Made by a program: the position numbers and the translations under genes. Shown piece by piece: positions 10,971-22,800 of a DNA stretch of 62,000 bases (position 1 is the first letter of the stretch; each line of letters starts with the position of its first letter). The notes beneath the pieces are model-generated. The model searched no databases. It worked only from the letters and a program-made list of their open reading frames with translations, and was not told the origin of the DNA. Source of the DNA: Owenia fusiformis (lineage: Eukaryota; Annelida; Polychaeta; Sabellida; Oweniidae); NCBI GenBank assembly GCA_903813345.2, contig CAIIXF020000002.1:16809467-16871466 (forward strand). The letters are read 5' to 3'.

Positions 10971-12540
10971 ATATTCACTTTAAACATACTGTACCTCTTG
11001 TAAGAACATTTTCCTAAATGATATCAACATGTAAAATAAATTTGTGAAAAGGCATTTGGTGCAAACATTTACATATTCCCCTTGTGGTCCAGGTGACACA
11101 TCCTAGTTTTGAGCATTTTAGTCGTCTTGGGAGAGATTTTTGAAAATAAAGAGATCCGTGGACGTTATATACATTGTATTTACTGTGGATAAATGTTTGT
11201 GAGATACACTTTTAATATTTAGATGAACAATTGCAACAACATTGTTGCATATATACTTATTTTGCCGTGACATATAATCTTACATTCTTAAACGTTTAAA
11301 ATTGGCGTCTTGACTCTATAGTGTTTGTACCAGCTATCATCTTCGCACGCTTGGCTTTCACTGCGTTCGATGGGAACCTAATCAAATCACGTCTGATTGA
11401 TTCTTTTCATTCATGCCAATATCCAAAATCAAATTCATTCTCAAAATTAAATGGAGGTGATATTGTAAGAATACAGTAAATAGGGAAAAGTATTTTTGCT
11501 TGGAAATGGATAAATAATTGACATTGATATTGGTTATTTTTTTACAGGGACAATAAGTGTAACATTATGGCGTCAAAATACCGAAACATCAATCATTTTA
11601 ACGTCAAAAACGACAAGCGTTGCATTTTGTCAAGCTTAGTCGACCTAAAAATAGAATGCTTTGGTCTTATTCAATCCTAATGAAATTCACAGAGTAACAA
11701 GATCTCGAGGACAATATTTCTAAAATGTTTTTGATTTTTGAAAAACGGTCAGGAAATTTACTTGAGGCGTTAGTAAAAATTGATATGCATGGAATTTGAG
11801 GTAAAAATGGATGCGTTACATTTCATCAAGTCTCGTAAATCAGCTCTTATTTAAAGGAGACAGTAGCCCGTATTTCTCGAATTGTCCCCAGGTCCGTGCA
11901 CGTCATAACTGCCTTTAATTCTAAAATACACACATTATAGTATGAGACCAATCTCTGACATATTCATGGCACGAGCAAATCATATCCTAAAGTGCTTCAG
12001 GAAAGTTGTCAAAGAATTTGGCTTATCTATTGCTGAGAAATTACTTGTCAAATTGCTTTTCATGTTTAATGAAGTTCTCATTGCGTTGCTCCGGTGTGAG
12101 ATGTTATGACATGCCATCTTGAATTTCTTAGTACTCACATAACATTTACTTGATATTTTTCATATTTTTGTTCCTTGGTAATGATACTTTTGGGCTACAT
12201 TACATACACATTGTCAGTAAATGTTGCCGAGATGATACTTGCCAGAAATTGGCTCATTTTTGGACATCCAATATTTCAATTTTGTTTAAAAGATAATGGA
12301 GTTATACTAAATTAAAGGATATGTATCGATATGGAGAACTGAATTCAACAATGTTTTTCTCTTAAACCAATCATTGAAAACATTGTGTAAAAAAACATGG
12401 TATTTTATGTAATGTTGACTGTTTGACAACAATTTAATGCGAAAATTATTTAGAAATATTTTATACTTGTATAACTGTTTTTGGGTAACATTTTTTGTTT
12501 TTTTAGTGCAATTGTTTTTGCTCCTTTCTACCAATTCTTG
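10971..12540. other. intergenic DNA, nothing recognised
   Basis: AT-rich, no supported frame or clear repeat. Some short stretches resemble the flanks of other repeats in the window but not enough to name. Confidence 0.4.
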
Positions 12541-12850
12541 AGAATGAAATAAAATGTCTTTCCGAACCTTTTGGAACAAAATAGCATATACAACATGTTT
12601 TTAGATCTCTCAATTTTGTAATTGTACAAAGGAAATTTTGGGTTGATTTTAAAAAAGTATTCAAAAACGTAAAACAAAATCACCCCAAAATAGATAAAAA
12701 TCAAGAAAAAACTTTTATTTCATTAACAAGATACTTTTTTAAAATCAACCAAAATTTCCTTTGTACAATTACAAAATTGAGAGACCTAAACATGTTGTGT
12801 TTATGTCGGTTTGTTCCAATGAGGTTCGGAAAGATGTTTTATTTTACTCT
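12541..12850. repeat. foldback element with about 120-bp arms
   Basis: The left arm (12541-12660) and right arm (12731-12850) are inverted copies: CTCTCAATTTTGTAATTGTA pairs with TACAATTACAAAATTGAGAG, and TTTCCGAACC near 12560 pairs with GGTTCGGAAA near 12825. The loop is about 70 bp. Non-coding, probably a MITE. Confidence 0.75.
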
Positions 12851-13739
12851 GGAAATATGATACCAAGAACAAAACAAGTGTTTGATGTGTTTTTAAAACA
12901 ATATAGATGAAAGTATGTATATCTATTTCAAATTATATTGTTACCATTCAAAAGATGGCCATTAAATTGACAATTTGTAAGATTTTCAGAAATTTTTGAT
13001 GACTGGTTTAAGAAAAACGTATGTTCAAAAAGTTCGCCATATCGTACTATTTATTTTGCAATTTCCTGAATGCATTGCAATTTTTCAATTTCGACAACTT
13101 AAGAACCAGTGACCCTCCGCAAGAAAGTCAGATCCTTTAAGCAGGCATTCCAACCTTTCAAATTGTATATTTGAACATAAAGATAAAAAAATTGCATGTG
13201 TCAAGCAGATTGTCAATGAATCTCTCGTTAGCTCAGCTATTAGTTTATGTGTGTCACGTAGAGGGGCTGTTCAACACATGTTTTGACGTCACTGATAAAG
13301 GTGCAAATATTATTTTATGTGTTTGAAACAAGTTATAAAAAGGACAAAGTGTCGTGTTTAAAGGACCTGTGTATATCAAGATTCACAAACACGTGTCATG
13401 ATGTTATTATTATAACTGGGCTATTTATACCAGGCTTAGAGAGATCATGCGCTTCTTTTATCCTTATGACCATAAGAACACTAAAACAAGTTCCAAGGAA
13501 TTTGTGACAAATCTCGAGTATTTTCGGACAGGTTTCAATATTTTTTCATTTTTATTTAAAACATAATAACCATGGGATCTTTAATTTTTTAACATAAAAT
13601 ATGTTAACATCAATTTGAATACTGCAAATAAACTCTGCTTGACATTTAATAACTCATTTCTTCTTTACAAAACGGACATGTTTTAGTTACAATCGAAATG
13701 TCTGAAATCGAAGAATAGAGGAACATTGTACAAAACAAC
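12851..13739. other. upstream region of DUR3 exon 1
   Basis: Presumed to contain the DUR3 promoter and 5' UTR. No strong TATA box, initiator or other site can be named from sequence alone. Confidence 0.35.
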
Positions 13740-13840
13740 ATGGCAATGTTGAAGCTGGTTATCGCAGCTGTATTGCTTCTCCTCATACATGAATCGTTCG
13801 CACAAACTACAGATGTATCTAATGGAAAAAATGGAACAAG
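13740..13840 (+). CDS. DUR3: DUR3 exon 1: signal peptide
   Basis: Encodes MAMLKLVIAAVLLLLIHESF followed by AQTT, a typical cleavable signal peptide, then a short hydrophilic extracellular tail with NGT. It ends ...ACAAG|GTACGG in phase 2; the split codon completes as Ser at 19125. It is paralogous to 1655-1755. Confidence 0.85.
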
Positions 13841-16800
13841 GTACGGAAATGAATTGATATTTAATATAATTACGGAGGTGCGCCTTCAATTGACGCTCTA
13901 ATATTCGTCTGATTCATTCAGTAAATGTTATAAAAATAACATCTAGCTACCTCATGGAGAATGGATTGCGATTAATGATTTCCATGACAGAAAACTGTTT
14001 ATATTAATTTAAAATCAGACCATTATGTTAAGATAAATCATTTGTAAAATGTATATTATCGCATGTTAATTTCACTTTTTATACAGGAAAATGCCCAAAA
14101 TGCGTGACACCCTAAAGCCCGAGTTTGATTGTTCTACGGCAACCGCCCGTCGGCTGATGTTCTCTGAAATCAGTTTTAATTTGCCGCAACCATAGGAAAG
14201 CGCGGTCGCCTCTTATTGGTTACAATTGACATTTGAGAACAGTGGCCGCAGAAATTCTATGGCAAATTTAGGATATTTTTGGCCTCAGAAATGATAGCCC
14301 GTGCGATCGCCGTAGCAAATGTGACTAAGGCTTAAGTCACTTTGACGACCCAGTTTTACCCTATTGACATACTTTCTGATAAAAGTCCCTATCACACCAA
14401 ACTAGTTCTTACCCGTTCTTGCCAGTCCTACGAAAACGTCGTAAAGCGGGCTCAATCTGGCTGTGGTCGGGAAATATGTCTAAAATAATTAGCTACTTCG
14501 TTCATAAACAGTCTTCAAAACGTCCATCTCATTCGCAGTTCGTTCAGGTCGCACCACGTCGGTGTGCAACGTTGTAGAACGCATCCCTTAGTCTAGAAGG
14601 TCAACATGACCTGATTACAGAACGGCATGGTCGCCATCGAATTTTGAATCGATTCAAAATTCTAAAATCATATTCCCGTCTGAGAACGTTCATAAAGTTC
14701 GTAAATGGACCTTAGAAAATTGCAGCTACCCCGTCCATTCTGTTCGCACACCGTTTACAACCAGTTTTGAAGAACGCAGTGGCAACTTGTTTGGTGTGAT
14801 AGCTATATTTTTGCTAACTCGTTCATAAGCAGTGTTAAATACGTTCTTAATCAGTTTAAACCCGTTTGCAATTAGTTCTACCTCGTTCTCAACACGTCCT
14901 CAGACAGTTCAACTCGTTGTTAAAACGGAAGTACGACGGTTCCGTTCGTAGTACGTCCAGCTCGTCGTTAGTACGTTGTCACTCGTTCTAATTGTAGAAC
15001 GTGACGACCACGAGAACATTTTGAGCATTGTCTAAGTTCTAGAGCACCTACCCGTTCGAGTACGTTCGATGAAGTTTGTAAATAGACCCCAAACGGTTCT
15101 AAGTACGTCCAGTCCGTTCGTACACAGTTGAAGCCCGTTTTCGAGAACGTAGTGAGAACTAGTTTGGTGTGATAGTAGGGTTAGCACAATTAGTTTTTAC
15201 TACCCCATAGATTTGCTGGCTGAAAACTGAACAAAACAACTCCTTTAGGCGAGAATTTGGAAAAAGGTTTCGATGATAAAGAAACCATACTAACTGAAAC
15301 TGAATTTTTTACAAACGACCGGAAACGGTTCAATTTAAGACATTTATATATTTGACTAAGAATATATTCTGGTAATAATTAAATACAACATTATATAATA
15401 CAATCCTATTTTTCCAAGACTTTTATCTTCGATGTAGGTTATCGGGATAATAAATACAAATCCAACTCTCATAAAAACGATCGACAATTTTTTCAAGAAG
15501 TCGAACTTATTTTATAGGTACCCTTTACTTTTTCATTCTTTGCCTTATCAAAAAACCTTCTAAACTGTATGTCTGTAACTTCTGAAAAGGAACGGCGTCG
15601 AAATGCGATGGAGTTGAAACCAACTATTATTGTTTCCATATCGAAAAATCATGTATACTATTTCTATCCAAAAAGAAATTTTGGGATTCATTATATTTTG
15701 CTAATATCAACTCTATACATCATAAAATATGCAAAACTTAGACATACAACGGACATCAGATAGTAAAAAAACGTTAAAACTATCGTTCAGTGTCACAATA
15801 TCATATTTTCAATTCACATTCAAACTAATAATATATTAGCGTATTTTTTTGCAAGGACTCTGGTCGATGGATATTCTGTCAAATGACTTGCGGCAAACCT
15901 ATTATTTTCCATTGGTTAACATGGGAATGTCGAATTTTAAAAAATCATCAAATTTAGCATCAACGTTCGACCTATTGTAATTGAGGGAAAATTTGAGAAA
16001 ATTTGGAGTATTGGAAATAAAGTCAGTTTGCGTTTCCATCAATATTATAAGTAATTTCATCGCAGGGTAAGCAAATACAAATTCAAACGTAAGAGGCTTT
16101 AACACGTAGTTCAATGTGGGAGCTAAGGTTGCTAAGCTTATAGAGGGGAGTGTACATTGATTCGCCAAGTATCGTGGTTCAACTCTCAAATGTGAAAAAT
16201 TACAGGCATTTTAAAATTTAGTGTTTGATCAAAATTGGGTTCAATTTTAAACCAAATCACTAATTAATGTGTCCTCCCGGGCCATCTTAACAGCAGCAAC
16301 TCTTTTCGATCGGGTCGGATTGATATTGAGTTGGAAAAAGAGAACGGTGAGGGTACATACTCCTAGGAAACTCTTCTCAAAGTGCCTTAACAGGTTTTAA
16401 GAGGATTCTAAAATTCCACACCCTTATTAGAAGGACTTTTGAAGTCATATCTGAAAATAATTGCTGCTGTTAACATGGCCAAGGGGGGACACGTTGACTA
16501 GTAATGTGGTGTAAAATTGAACTTTATTTCGACAAAACACTAAATTTTAAAATGACTGTAACTTTTTCCCATTTGAGTCTTAAACCATGATACATGGCAA
16601 ATCAATGTAACTTTGGATAATTTTCAAATTGATATATGACACATGCTATGAGGACACTGGTATATGTCTGCCAAGGGGGCCCCATACTTTCGGGACACCC
16701 TGTACATGGTCCTCTTATCGGTCAGGTATTTTATTTTTACACATTTTATATACTATGTCAACTGTAATAAATAACCATATATTTTTTAAAAACATGCGGT

Positions 16801-19800
16801 AGTTTTACAGTAATCATTTTTAAAATGCCGGGAGTTTTGACTGCAGATCTTATAGAAAGCATTTAATTACTTTCCCGTTATTGAAAAGCGATATTTTAAC
16901 GGTAGATTTTTTGTTAACGGTAGTTTTGTAGTTAAAATAGAAACTGATGTTTTACGGTAGACACTTTTAAAAAGGGCCAATGTTTATTCTTAGAACGGAA
17001 TATTTTGGAAGATTTATTTAAAATGTTAATGTTCGGTAGACTTTAAAAAGAACCAACTTTTCAGAGGTTTTATAATAAACTATTTTCCCAATTAGGATTT
17101 TATTAATGTGATAAAAACGTATGCAATGTTCAGTTTCTGAATCGATTTGATTTCACCAGAAGGCAAATTTCGTCCTGGTAAGACGACATTCAATATGAGA
17201 GTATTGTCAGTTTGAGAGTATTGCTTTCCATTGGTGCTCTTTGTGAGTGGTTTTTGAATTACGGTAAAAATGCTCATAACATCGTAAGTCTTGGAAGAAG
17301 ATATACACATGTTGTAAGACTAAAAACTGCAAGTGAAATTAGAAAAGTAAAATATCCACCCGAATATCCATTTTCACAGAGTTATCAACATTCTTATTTT
17401 TGTGGAAAATTGATGAACTTTTATTGACGAATATTGAAAAGTACGTCGGTCGAAAAAGCTGTAGATTTTCAAAAACATACCTACATGTCCATGTCTGCTA
17501 TCATCACTTTCTGTCCAATCACACCATGCCATGCTACAGTATATAAGGTGTCTCAAAAATGTACCCAAAAGTATATCAACAGCATAGACAAACCAATCAA
17601 TATTTTCAGACATTTTTTGCATGGTCTTGTAGATAAAAGATGAAAGTTTTTCCCCTATTCACAGTTTTCAATATTCAGTTTTGCCTTTTTGATACTTTAA
17701 CCCGTTACCTTTTACACCATATATTCGATGTTACCTCATATTTCGATGACAATCTGCATCCTTACTACAACATATTGTTCATCACATTTGATATTTCTGG
17801 TGGAATGTTTTGATTTCTGCTCGGATGCTTGTCTTAAGTTGCTCTAGGTCTCTTAGCTTGGGTTCAGCATCAAAATGGTCCTTCAAATAGCCTCAGAGAA
17901 AAAAGTATGGGCCGTCAAATATGGTGTATAGGGAGGCCTTCACAATGTCTTATAGCCCCCTTATACAGAGAGGTCTGAGGTTCAAGAAACTGCATTGGTT
18001 GGGATTCTAGTGTAGCTTTTGTTGTGTGTATCAATTTGAGACCACAACTGTTTTCATTTGGATATCATTTCGTCTCCAGGCTAGCCTGCCTAAGGTAACT
18101 CCTGAATCATTTGCCGATAATTGACCAGATTATCTGTGTTTGCTCTGCCATTGTCATCCTCAAACATCGTTCTCTGTGGCTATTTGGAGGAGTGTTTAAA
18201 TGCTCATTCCAAGCAAAAAGACCTAGAACAACGTAAGGGCAACATCCAAATAGAAATCCAAAACATTCCACCGGAATTATTATCAAATGTGATGAACAAT
18301 GTAGCAGAAAGGATACAGGCTGTCATCAAAATATGTGGTTACATCGATTATGTGGTGTAAAGGGTAAAGGGTTGAAGGATCAAAAAGACAAGACTAAAAT
18401 AAAAATGGTGTATTTGGGAGAAAACCTTCATGTTTTGGCTACATGACCATGAAAAAAAATGTCTGAAAATATTGATTGGTTTATCTGTGATCTTGATATA
18501 CTTTGGGGTACATTTTTTGAGACACCTTGTATATATATATTGTACAGCTTGATTAATAAAGAAAAAATGTAATAAGGAAAAAATTAGCAGTGTAATTATT
18601 TAAAGTCATTAATCAGGGGCATAGCCAGCTTTCAGTCAGTGCGATCGTGGCATAAGCGAGCCAAAATAAACATTTATTTTGAATTGTACCAAAATTGATG
18701 CAACTTCCTTGAAAATTGAGAAAGAAGCTTCAAATACAAAACATTCAAAAGCTCTTCTTCTCTCTAATGGTTATGGCTACGCCCATGTTAATGATTAAAG
18801 TAGGTATTGATCACGTCAAGTTATTAAAGTTTTTTTAAAGATATATTTATTTCATATCAAGATATTACAAAATATACATCCCTTCAATCGCCCAAGGGCA
18901 TTTTAGAAGGGTACAGTAAGATAAGACAAATACAGTATGAATAAAAAATAAAGTCAAGGGGTTAACACTGCACTTGAGGTTGGCCATATGTTAAAGGGTT
19001 GAGACCAAGATTTTTACGCTCGTAGGTCTAAGTTCAAGGACAATATAAAACACAGAATACATGTCATAAAGCCTTGTAATCTGAGCTCCAATCCCCATTA
19101 TATTTATATAATTTACCATTACAGCTTGATTCGTGGTGTCAAACCAACAATAGAATTACGGAACGCCATAATCTTCATGCTGTCGTTCGGCGTTTTCTCA
19201 ATGTTGGTCGCCTTTGCCTTCCAATTAGTGAGAAAGTACGTGTACAACGATGTTTCTAACGTAGATACAACCTTCGATGCAGGTGGAAAGGTTTCGATTG
19301 GGCTAACGGCGACCACTATTGTATCTCAGATGACTTGGACTGCAACTTTGCTGCAATCAACTACTGTTGCTACGAAGGTATAACCATGGACACATCTATG
19401 TCAATAGCATAACATGTTATCCCTATTGCAGGCAGTTTCCCTTTAATCTATATCGACAAGGCAAACGTTTTTTTATCGTATTTGTGTATTATAATGCATA
19501 AACTAAAAGCATTCGACTTCGGGGTACAGATCTCGTCGCTGGCGTCGTATGATGATGATAAAGTTGCACACTTTGAATACATCGCCGTTCCAATCTATAC
19601 GTACATCATATAACGTAGGAGGGTAGATGGAAATTATGCCTGAATTATGAGCGTTACAATAATAAAATATTCATATTTTGGTGTCTTACACTCAACGAAC
19701 TGATCCGAATCCTTAAATCGTCCAACTATCGTGAATGAACAGTTGCGGTCTTGGAAATCAAGGGGGGGGGGGGGCGCAAAAATGACAAAAAAGTTTGGGC

Positions 19801-22800
19801 CCAACTTTGAAATGTTGGACCACAAACTCAACTTGTGATATGGTACTTTTTGAACACACATAAAGTTTAACGTCAATGTTCATGTAATATTGTTTGTAAT
19901 TTGTAACACGTGTGATTATCATGTTCATCTGAACATGGCATAATCAAGAGCACTTTAAATCTCTCCGCCGCTACTCAAGATCATGTATAATACTCGTACA
20001 TTCCTTTTATACCGATTTTTAGAGTGCAGTGACCTATTCTAAATATAATATATTCTTAATGGTTTGAAAATTGTATCAGAAAAAGCTGTTTTTATTTGTT
20101 GAAATAAATTAAATATACATATATAATAAGGCTCGGTGCAATTCTTAAAAACGGTGGTATCTAGATATCAACACAAGAAACAATTTATATATGTTCAAAT
20201 GTATTGTATCATAAATACACAATGTCTAAAAAACAAATTGGATTGAGGAGGCGCTGGGTGGTAAATTTTTCCAGGGAACTTGTATATCTGCAAATGGTCG
20301 GTTGTCGCATATATGTACCAAGTCGTTCGATAAGTTATAAAAGTGCTCTCGCATTTTTACTTTTCAATATAGAGATTCTGTCACTCGTTTGTAGCATACT
20401 TGTAAATCCCTTGCGTTCATAACTTTTTTTGTGTACTACGTCATCATTTGTCATGTATCTTTATACGCCTATTAGTAGCCAATGACAAATGATATAGTGA
20501 GTAAATCCTTAACTCTAGTCAGACGTCAGTATTGGTCTGAAATCACAGTGATAATTAGCATAAAGTCTAAAGCATAAAGAAAACTTCAGTTTTGATGAAA
20601 ATTATCAAAATTATCTATAAAAAATTATAATCTTTACGTATATTAAAGAATTGTCTGTAAGGAAACCCAAAATTTAAATTCACTTCTGCTTATAACGTAT
20701 AGCTATACACATTAACATAAGTAATACTTGTCCTTATAAGCGAAATCTCTCCATCATCTCATTGAAACTTCTGTCTATCAGAACAAAGAGAGAATAAATT
20801 GATATACCTATGCTGGATGCTCAATCTATTAGAACGTGTTGATAAAAAAATATGGATTAGGCTTAAACGACGATTTATTTCAGTATGGTATAAGTGGACC
20901 ATTGTGGTATGGGGCTGCAGCAACGATACAGACGTTCGTTTTTGCCATATTGTCCATCCAATTCAAGACCAAAGCGCCAGGGGCTAAAACATTTCTGCAG
21001 GTACTATCAATCGAGATCTGATATTCTTGCCTCAAGGATGGTAGGTCTCCTGGATCAAGTTTTCATTTAAATCACGGAGTTATCGCCGAAACGGGCATTT
21101 CTACTGCCACTTAAAGTTACATTTTTACAAAATGTCACGATTAAAATATGTTAAAGAAAAAGTATGCATTCACCGTGTTCTCAAAAATTGAGTCATGACA
21201 GAAAAGCATATTTTCATAATTATCGTGGTCATAAAATTCTCCAAAAATGTTTTAATCTTGATTTATGCAAACACATGTTTTTTTATCTTGCATTTATATA
21301 CCTTATACAGTTGAAACACTTCTTCGCCTTTGATATCTTTCAGGAATTTCAACTTGACTTGAAAAATCACCTTATTTGCACGCACATATCCAAAGGGCGT
21401 AATAATTCTTATTCAAATCATCGTTCATCGTATCGGCACATATAAATTATCAAAATTTCACTTGAAAGAGTTAATATAACACAAAACAGTTTACCATGAA
21501 ACACAGAAATATTTAGAGGTTATGTCCACTATGACGTGAAATATGCCTGAGTTCTCCCAATATAGGCCGACCTTGGGAGGCTCTATATTTGGGCAAGAAC
21601 TCAGGCATATTTCACGTCATAGTGACATAACTGATGTATTACATGCCTTTGTTCCCATGGTTACTTTGTATCAATGACGTGACGTCATGATATTATCATG
21701 GTTATTAAAGAAATCTAATATCAAAACGAGGTAAGCGGGCTATATCGGGGTAATCGGGCAATATCGGTGGATATAGCTCGCTAACTTTCCCATTGACTTC
21801 CATACAAATGCTTCGCTAGGTATGTAATACTCTGATATATATCCTTACTAACCATATACACAAATAACAAGGCTATAAGTTAATGCAAATAGATGATCGC
21901 AAGAAATTCCCAGGTCGAATTAATTTTTTAATATTTACATCAATTTATGTTGACAGGTAATCCGTGTGCGATTTGGTAAGGCGACCCACATACTATTTTG
22001 TGTCTTCGCAGGGATCACTAATATTCTAGTGATGTTGATGCTCTTACTAGCAGGGACGGCTGTTTTACATAGTTTAATTCTTGATCTTTCGATGTCACTG
22101 GCCTGCATTCTTTTGGCGTTTCTCATCGGCTCCTACACCCTCATTGGTGGTTTGGGCGCAACGTTCTACGTCTCCTACTTCAACACCAGCATTGTGTTCT
22201 GTCTGATGATCGTCTTATTGGTCGAGGTGTTCCACAAATCATCGGATAACGACAGTAACCCACTTGGAAATGCCAATGCAATGTACACCTATCTACATAA
22301 TGCAGTGGGGCCAGTTGGCAATTACGAACGGAGTTACTTGACTATCATGTCCTCGGGTGGTCTGATGTTTGGTGTCGTGACTATGGTTTTATCATTTAGC
22401 GTTATCATAGGCGACCAGTCTTATTGGCAGAGTAGCATAGCGGCCAAGCCAATCCATGGAGTCTGGGGATTCATTGCTGGTGGACTAACGTGGTTTTCAA
22501 TACCGTTTGTAATGGCTATGACTTTTGGACTAGCGTATCTCGCGCTTGGAGAATGGCAGGGTGCGCCTTTACTCTCCGACGATGATGTAAATAAAGGTAT
22601 ACTAAGCTTGTCTTCGCGAATGCAAATAGCGGCTACCGGCTACCGGATTAACATACTATTTTATGACCAACTCATTTAAATGGCAGGTACTATTCATATT
22701 TAAACGAGGTATCAATAAGATACTAAGTTAATCTGGCAATCGACAAGCGTTGGTTGCAAATACAAGGTAAGTTGTAACGTGACAATATTAAACTGTAGTG

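Noticed and set aside
17374-17643. Overlapping frames of 82 (minus) and 69 (plus) codons
   Set aside because: Both cross the left end of the mariner foldback and are not collinear with its transposase.
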